From Sanguinoderma infundibulare (Eukaryota; Basidiomycota; Agaricomycetes; Polyporales; Polyporaceae), in NCBI GenBank assembly GCA_032821775.1, contig JAVLRN010000007.1, positions 868,001-932,000 of the forward strand: DNA of 64,000 bases, written 5' to 3'. Shown here in pieces: positions 57,170-64,000 of this stretch (position 1 is the stretch's first letter; each line of letters starts with the position of its first letter). The notes under the pieces were generated by a model. It did no database searches and was not told the origin of the DNA. It saw nothing but the letters and a program-made list of their open reading frames with translations. The translations under genes were made by a program, and so were the position numbers.

Positions 57170-58520
57170 AGCGACGTAAGGAGCGGTTTTAGGGGCTTAG
57201 AGGCAGACGCGTGAGGTGTCGGAGGCCCTCTGAGAGATGTCCTGTCAATCCATGTGGGATATTTAAATCGGTGTCCGGCTCAGAGGAGCACTGTGGTTTC
57301 CGTCGCCAATACGAAGATCGGATCCTCGCCGAGGAAGCATGACGCTGAATCATGTGCGAGGGCACAAGACTAGTGACATTACGTCGATTCTGGGTCGATG
57401 CGAGTTGCGGTAGAACGCTTGGGGTGACGGCAAGTGGAGCATAGATGCAGATCGCCGAGGGAAGGGCGACACTGCGTACGAAGTCGCCCAAACTGAGCAA
57501 CGTTCCATGATTGACTGTCGCAGCCTCTTTGTCCGACCCTAACCAGTGCTTGCTGAGAGCTGGCGGTGGCGGTTAGGATGAGTCTTGGCGAGAAGGAATG
57601 GCTCACCTGGGAGCCAGCGAAGCAGCGCGTAAACCGCCTGGGTAGCAAGCAATGCGGAGGCCAACGAATGGACCAACGTCCTGATATATCTGCTCAACCG
57701 TAGATCTCTATCAATTCACGCGGTTGCACTAGCAATATATCGACAGAAGCAGTTACTTGATCGGAGGTCTTGCACCCGCCAAACAAATCGTCGCTGATCG
57801 GTTGGTCAGGACCTGGAGGGCCTGGAGTCCAGTCGTACTTATCAAGTTCCCGCGAAACTGGCGAGTCCGACGCAGGACACCATACAGCTAAAGAGAGACG
57901 GCTCGTCCTAGGCCTAGTATGATCTTGCTTTAAAAGCGCGAACCCTGGAGCTGTTCCTGAAATACAGGATGCATTCCCTCTTCAATTGAGCATCGCCTAC
58001 CATAGGAATAGAAGGAGTGAGCAACATACTCACCTAGTTGTTACCTGTAGGACTGTGCACGACCTTCAACTTGAAGTTTCTTCAGGAGACTGGACGTCCG
58101 CCGGCAAATTCGCTGGCCCGGGGCAAAGTGAACCACCGCAGACAGACCAGCATTATGTAATCACGTCCGAATGGGCTTGGATTCGAATCCTCGCGGTCCA
58201 TTTATTTTCCTTCAGGGAAGTTAACTCGAGTCGGCTCAACTGAAAAATCCACAGCATGGAACCCGAGGGGTTCGCGATTCCATTATTGCATCGTTGCGAT
58301 CGAAGCTACGTGTCCACGATGGCATAGTGAGTTGGCTCCTGCACTACTCATGGCGTTCCACGAAATTGACAATGCCACATGTACGGGTACTGTCATAGGC
58401 CTGCGCATCATGCCCTCACATCACCCGACAGCGCCCTTGCCGTACACATCCTAGCATCCAGTTCGTTCTCGGAAACACAACTCGATCCACCAACGATTTT
58501 CGCATGAGAGGCGCACGAGC
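57170..58520. other. Intergenic, no supported gene
   Basis: Holds the upstream region of the split esterase (an A/T box ATATTTAAAT near 57,260) and the 3' side of the P450-reductase. No other gene recognised. Confidence 0.5.
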
Positions 58521-61500
58521 CTACTCAAAGATATCCGTGGCGTAGCGGCCGTTCATGATCTTGTCAAAGATCTTGACAGCCCCCTCGTCGTCGACGTCGC
58601 GAGTCTGCTTGATGAACGTGACGATCGTCTGCTTCACGCCCGCCGCGATCCTCCCCGCGCCGCAGACGTAGATCTGGGAGCGAACACGAACGTGGAGTCA
58701 GCACACTACAAGCCACAGATCGTGAATCTGAAGTCCCTCACCTTGCCACCCTGCTGGAAGGCCGCAGCGACCTCGTCCTTATCGTGCCAGATACGGCTGC
58801 CGGAAACGTCAGATGTCATCAATGCAAAAAAACAAAACGTGCGACATACTCTTGCACGTAGCGACAATCCTTCGAGTCCCCAGACGACCTCGAAAACGCC
58901 GGGCGCACATCGACCACACCGAGCTCCGCCCACTCCTTCAGGTCCGAGTCCCCGTAGATGAAGTCCTCCTTCGGGTTCCGGCACCCAAAGAACAGCAGGT
59001 TTTTCGCCACCTCGCGACCGGCGCGCTTCTGCATCGCACGCTCCTGCAGGAACCCGCGCATCGGCGCCAGCCCAGACCCAGCCGCGACCATGACGAGCGG
59101 GATGGTCGGGTCGCTAGGGGGGTGGAACTGCACGTGGGACGCCCGCACAGAGATCTGGACCTTGTCGCCCCTCTGGAGACCCGCGAGGAACGTAGACGCG
59201 ACGCCGAGGAAGGCCTCGTCGCGACCGGAGAGCGCGGGCGCGTCGAGGACGCTGATGGTGAGCGAGACACGCTGGGCGTTCCAGAGCGGGGAGGACGAGA
59301 TCGAGTACTGGCGGATGCGCATCGACGGGAGCATCTGGAGGAAGGTTGAGAGCGGGAGGTCGATGTCTTTATTCTCTTCGAGAATGTCGAGCACGCTGAG
59401 ACGCGGCTTGAAGACCTTCTCGGCGTAGTTAGCAGAAAGATCCTTCATAGCGTTGGAAGACGCCTCCGAGTTCTTCGCTTTGAGCAGGATGTCCAGGTCG
59501 CGCTGAGTGGCCGGCTGCTGAAGCTCCACGTATCCCTTGAGGAGGTTATGAATGGTAATCGCTTTTCCGACTGGGAGGGGAGTAGGGACGGAAGAGTTGA
59601 TCTCGATCTGTTAATGGTCGATCAATACCGTCGATAGAGTTCGCAAGTGCCTTCTTCGCCACCGCTTACCTCTTGCTCGATAGACAGCCCGAAGCGAGCA
59701 ATCGCCCTGCGCACAACGCGCTCGGGGTTAATAGGCAGACTGTTGGCCTCCGTCAGTTTATACCATTTATGAAAATCAAAAACATTACGAACATGGCCAG
59801 ATAGTCACCCGCCCTGTAAGTCATGCCCTCGGGCAGATCGAACTCTGTCCCCGCTCAAGTCAGGAAAAGAACGCTTGGTAAGTGCTAGTAAACGCACCAA
59901 TGTGGCGCTTGCTAGGAGCATTGGGGCCGCTGAGGACCCTGTTCTCAACGACCGTGCCGAGCGCAGTGTCCTTCTGGCGGAGGATCTCCGCGCGCGCGGT
60001 CCCAGCCGAGACCGTCTGCACAGCGATGCCTGCAGCCTCCGCGCTTGCGCTCGTGTCGTATTCCTGCAAGACGTTGACGTTGAGCAACCACTGCCCAGCC
60101 ACACCAGAATAGAAGTACTCACTGCCGTCAACTTCTCCCACAAGCCCTTCTCCCACGCATCGAACGAGTCGAAGAACTCTGCCGCGGCCGCGTCGCCCTC
60201 CCCGCGCGCCACGAGTCGGTGCCCCCCATGGGCCGCAAGCTGATCGTCGACGAGCCGCGGGATACGCTGGTACGTGTTCACCCAGTCGCGGTTCCCGCAC
60301 CCGAACACGGCGAACTTGACGTCTGCGAACGCGCTCGCGTCCTGGACGTTCTCGAGCCAGGAAACGAAGTGCGCGGCGTTGTCGGCCGGTTGGCCCTCGA
60401 AGGACGAGGTCACGATCAGGATCGGCCCGCCCTTGGGCAGGTTAGCGGTGACGGAGTCGAGCGTGCCGATTAAGGCGCGGAAGCCTGTCAGTCAGGGATG
60501 AGTTGGAGTTGAAGTGCAGTAGGAGTGTAAGTAGGGCCTACCGTGTGCAGGCGCTTGGGAGGCGAGGCGTTGGGCGAAGGACTCCGAGTTGCCGGTGTTC
60601 GATCCGTACAGGATGTACAGCTGCTGCAACTTCGACGCGTCCACGTTCACCGTCGTGTCCGGGCCCATCGCGGCCGCGGGGCCGGCGGGCGACAGTGTCG
60701 AGGAAGGGATCGCGAGCAGGCGGGGTTTGTTCTTGCGGGGCATGGCATGAATGAGGAAGTTGTGGGGCTTGATGGTGAGCGTCTGCTTGAGCTCGAGCTC
60801 GTACGACGGGTCGTCCATGACGAGGTCAAACCGCTGGAGGATAGTGACAAGCACCATCTGTGCTTCTTGCCAGGCGAAGGGGCGACCCTGCAAAGGTGAA
60901 GGCGTAGTGAGCGGATAACTGACAGGGACGACGCCAGAACCACTCACGATGCAGCCACGCATGCCATACCCAAACGGTTGCCAGGCGTTTGGCTAAGTCA
61001 CGGCCATGTCATATGAGCCCATTGAGTAACATTAACGTTAGTAGAGGGCGACTCACCGGCAGCGCCTCGAATTTACCGTCGAGCATACGTTCAGGTCGGA
61101 ATTTGTCAGCCTACATTCTATATGTCAGTGGTTAGCCCCATGCTCAAAACAAATAATCGCTCACATCCTCTCCCCAGACCTTCGGGTCCCGATGCATAGT
61201 ATACGTGTTCACAAGCACTGCCGTGCCCTTCTCAATAGCGTACTTGCCACCGATGACGGTGTCCTCGGCTGCTCCAACCGTTCGTTGGGGGGCAGTGGGA
61301 CCCAGGCGAAGGCCCTCGCGCATGACAGCTGAACGACAATGGTCAAAACCTGGGACGACTGTTGGCAGAAGATATTGCCACACTCACCCAGAAGGTAGGG
61401 TAGTTTACCAACATCATGAACGGTCATCGGGCGATCGCCGATCTTGGCGTCGATCTCCTCGCGAAGCTTTCGGTAGGCCTCAGGGTTCTTGACGAGGAAG

Positions 61501-62955
61501 TACGTGATGAACGTGAGCATTCCTAGCACTGTGTTAGATGGATTCCTTTTTTTCGAGCAAGGGGAATGGCTAACCGGAAGTGGTTTCGTGACCTAGTAAA
61601 GTGGAGGGGTCAGCGCTTAGTTTCTTCACGCACGTCAGTGCACCGAAGAGTACATACCGGCAATGAGGAAGGTGAGAAGCTATATATAATTGTCAGAATG
61701 GCCGCGTGGCGGTTTTAAATAAGACTAATACGCACGTTGTACTTGATGTTCTGGTCGGAAAGGCCAAGACCGGTCTCCTTGTCGCGCCCGGTCAGCATGA
61801 CCTGTACCAGGTCGCTCTTCTCCGGCGGGTTGGCCTTGTGGTCTTGCAAGACTTGTGGGAGTAAAAGTACGAAATCAGTGAATAGAAGTCACTGTTATCC
61901 GCCGAAAACTCACTTTCTTCCACGAGCGCACCGAGCGTGCGTATGTCCTCCTCGTACTTCGTGTTCGTTCCGCTCATCACCGCCTGAACGAGCGACGGGC
62001 GCGAAGCACGGCGTCCGCTCTCGATCAAGAAGTCGGCCATCGCGATCGCGAACGGATGTGGTTCCTCCTTTACCAAATGTCAGCTTCCCTGCGTCTCGTG
62101 ACTCTATAGATGGTTATCGTGCAGGGAACCTACCCGATAGAAGGAATTCAGACTGTATGATTGATGAAAGAAGTGCTGCTGGTCAGTTCCTGACTGCCTA
62201 TGTGAAGCTCAGAAGGGCTGACCGGTACGACATGGCACACAGGGCGATAGCATCGATGGTGAGCTTCGTGAAGTCCTTGGACGGGTCGATTTTGTCACGC
62301 GGTCCGAAGCTGCCAGGCGAGCGACGGTGAGAATCCAAGCTCTCAAAGAGGGTAGCTGCGTGCCCGAGCATCCACTCACCGCTCCCACTTCAAGACCAAC
62401 TGGTGGATGACGTCCATCATACCGTCAAACATGTTGTGGACAGCGGCTGGCCCGAAACACGGCATGAGCAGGCGATCTGTAATGCATGGAGGGGTCAGAT
62501 CTGAACATCGCGTTCGTTTGGAGCGTGCCGTCCGGGGGAGCACGTACGCGCAATGCCCCAGTTCTGTTCTTCGGGTCCTCGGGCCTAGGTGATCGTCAAT
62601 ACGGAGCCCCTTGCAGACGGTGGTTAGCTCACGGTGAAAAGGCCATCGCCAGCGCCATTGCGCACTTCGTTGAGGCCGCCGGAGACCTTCTTGGGGAACC
62701 GTTTGTCGTCGGACACCTCGTTTACCAGTTCCTGCGTGTTGACCCAGACTTTCTTTTCACCTACACGGACCGAGCTAAGTTCGTCGACATATGCAATCGA
62801 GAAGCAGTAAAGAACGTACCGAAGATGTTGAGCTGAAAGATCTCGCCATACTGCTGAGCAAGGAGGTTGATGGACCTGGTGGGGAGGTCTTTGTCCAAAG
62901 TGTTGATGTGACCGAAGAACGGCACAGCCGGGGGACTGGGGATAGGGGTGGTCAT
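58521..62955 (-). CDS. Self-sufficient cytochrome P450-reductase fusion, CYP505 type (fatty acid subterminal hydroxylase)
   Basis: Many short exons, about 1,060 residues, read from 62,955 to 58,521. P450 part: PSPPAVPFFGHINTLDKDLP, WGIAHRLLMPCFGPAAVHNM, AMSYRFNSFYR, I-helix AGHETTSG (partly on a tiny exon near 61,575), ExxR in MREGLRLGP, FRPERML, and heme-ligand loop FGYGMRGCIGRPFAWQEAQ. Reductase part: FMN-binding YILYGSNTGNSESFAQRLA, VTSSFEGQPADNAAHF, VFGCGNRDWVNTYQRIPR; FAD-binding RIRQYSISSSPLWN and AAGSGLAPMRGFLQERA; NADPH-binding FFGCRNPKEDFIYG and IYVCGAGRI; end YATDIFE. The layout is that of fungal P450foxy and bacterial P450BM3, which hydroxylate fatty acids at subterminal carbons using NADPH. 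No membrane anchor, so soluble. All key residues are present. Confidence 0.9.
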
Positions 62956-63006
62956 GACGATCGAATCGTGGGTGGGATGAGGAGCTGATGGGCCGAACGA
63001 GCTGCG

Positions 63007-63014
63007 TTATATAC
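63007..63014 (-). promoter_or_regulatory. TATA box of the CYP505-type gene
   Basis: GTATATAA on the minus strand, about 55 nt upstream of the ATG at 62,955. Confidence 0.6.
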
Positions 63015-64000
63015 GGACGGAGGCAATCGGTAGAGAGCGGGTACGAAAGCATCCCGCCACCCATCAAGATTCGGTTCCTATCGCCCATCTTGGGACACAT
63101 GGATGCCAACCTTGAGCAACCGGGGCAGACGCGGGTGAAGACGTGGGTCATGCTGACGTGCAGCGCCGGTTCGAACGTTCACGGACGACCGCACAACGTA
63201 CGCCTCGTCGTCGGCGGCAAATCCAGAGGGATGTAGCGCACGAAATTCCACGTAATTAGGCACGGATATGGTGGATTACCGACGCCGGAAGAAGTTGGCG
63301 CTGCGGTCAAGCTTTGCAGAAGACCCCCGGGACGCTGGTCGAAGAAGCCGGTATTAACCTACAATGTCCAATGCTCGGTTACCGGAAAAACCGGATTGGC
63401 CGGGGTCTAGAGGATCTGTCGGGATGCGGCCATAGGTGGATTTGAAGGGACCGTCAGCACGCAAACTCAGGGCACCGATAATGTCGGGCGCGTGTTGTAC
63501 GCTAACCTTAGTTACTTTCATTTTACTCATCGAACGCTTGAATCTTGCATGATTTTTTTCGCTAGTCAAAGTGCGCCAAGCAGACAGACAAGCAGGGATG
63601 TTGGGGGTGAGATGAGAGCGGGAGTCTGAGAATCGGATCGGCCGTTGACACGACACGATTTGCAATAGACGCCCGACGCTCGAATGGGGTCTCGATGGCT
63701 GTGCTACCACTCTCCGGAAACCTCGGATTCAAGCGTTGAGCCGGACTTCTCATTTGTCTCAACAACATCTCCCGGTCCCCTTACGATTGCACAATGCCTC
63801 AGACATCGTTGGCTTCGGACTTTAGTGCTTGCTCGACTCGCAGCCTCGGGCGGGCTTCCACCGACCGAACCTGCCAGTGAGTACAGTTGATCACGTTAAC
63901 CTCGTGTCGGACGCCAGATGTACGTGGACGACAGCTGGACGCCGCACTGAGAGCGGGGTTTCGTTAGGAGCGGGATGACTTTAGAAAGAATCCGCAGCGG
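63015..64000. other. No supported gene at the right edge
   Basis: Short frames only; upstream region of the P450-reductase. A gene could begin beyond the window. Confidence 0.5.

Noticed and set aside
58170..58205. tRNA B box at GGATTCGAATCC
   Set aside because: It is a short palindrome with no matching A box or cloverleaf.

Overview
The window reads as nuclear DNA of a basidiomycete fungus, most likely an Agaricomycete (mushroom or wood-decay group). Genes are broken by many 50-60 nt introns with GTRNGT...YAG borders. The gene families also fit: a fused P450-reductase of the CYP505 type, Candida rugosa-lipase-like carboxylesterases, an F-box/LRR protein, and a KDZ transposase next to a fungal TET/JBP-type dioxygenase. 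All exon structures here are read by eye from frames, splice signals and paralog comparison, so exon edges may be off by a few bases.

Left flank (1-16.4 kb): a C2H2 zinc-finger gene, a membrane-anchored coiled-coil protein, two tandem FMN-dependent 2-hydroxy-acid oxidases (lactate 2-monooxygenase-like) with a CCDC25/Jlp2-like gene between them, an F-box/LRR gene with one in-frame TGA, and a P450 pseudogene that has lost its heme-binding end.

Esterase cluster (16.5-25.9 kb, continuing at 53.8-57.2 kb): two apparently complete paralogs (16.9-19.3 kb + strand; 20.1-22.7 kb - strand), an inverted 5' fragment (about 24-24.7 kb), and a fourth gene cut in two. The fourth gene's 3' end lies at 25,402-25,867 and its 5' part at 53,762-57,169. 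The cluster also carries exon and gene-end duplications.

Mobile region (25,868-53,761): a 27.9-kb insertion splits the fourth esterase gene. It ends in a perfect 16-bp inverted repeat (starting CATCAGCAAAAG), flanked by a 2-bp AG duplication. Just inside lie a 0.95-kb inverted pair of GTCGC-rich repeats and broken pieces of host genes (SEC61-alpha and a SEC14/CRAL-TRIO protein). Nested inside is a 23.5-kb element (about 28,826-52,323) with roughly 2.4-kb inverted terminal arms. Each arm has tRNA-like modules and a 219-bp tandem array. Its genes are a TET/JBP-family 2OG-Fe(II) dioxygenase (40.3-41.6 kb), directly followed by a KDZ transposase (41.7-45.4 kb), plus several unidentified cargo genes. 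One cargo gene has been tandemly duplicated into a possible two-domain fusion. The split esterase gene was also hit separately by a 1.47-kb hAT-like element with an 8-bp target duplication (54,382-55,851).

Right flank (57.2-64 kb): a complete self-sufficient CYP505-type P450-reductase. The main interest is an apparently well-preserved KDZ transposon carrying a putative DNA-demethylation-type dioxygenase, in a nested structure whose borders can be read directly against an intact paralog of the disrupted gene.
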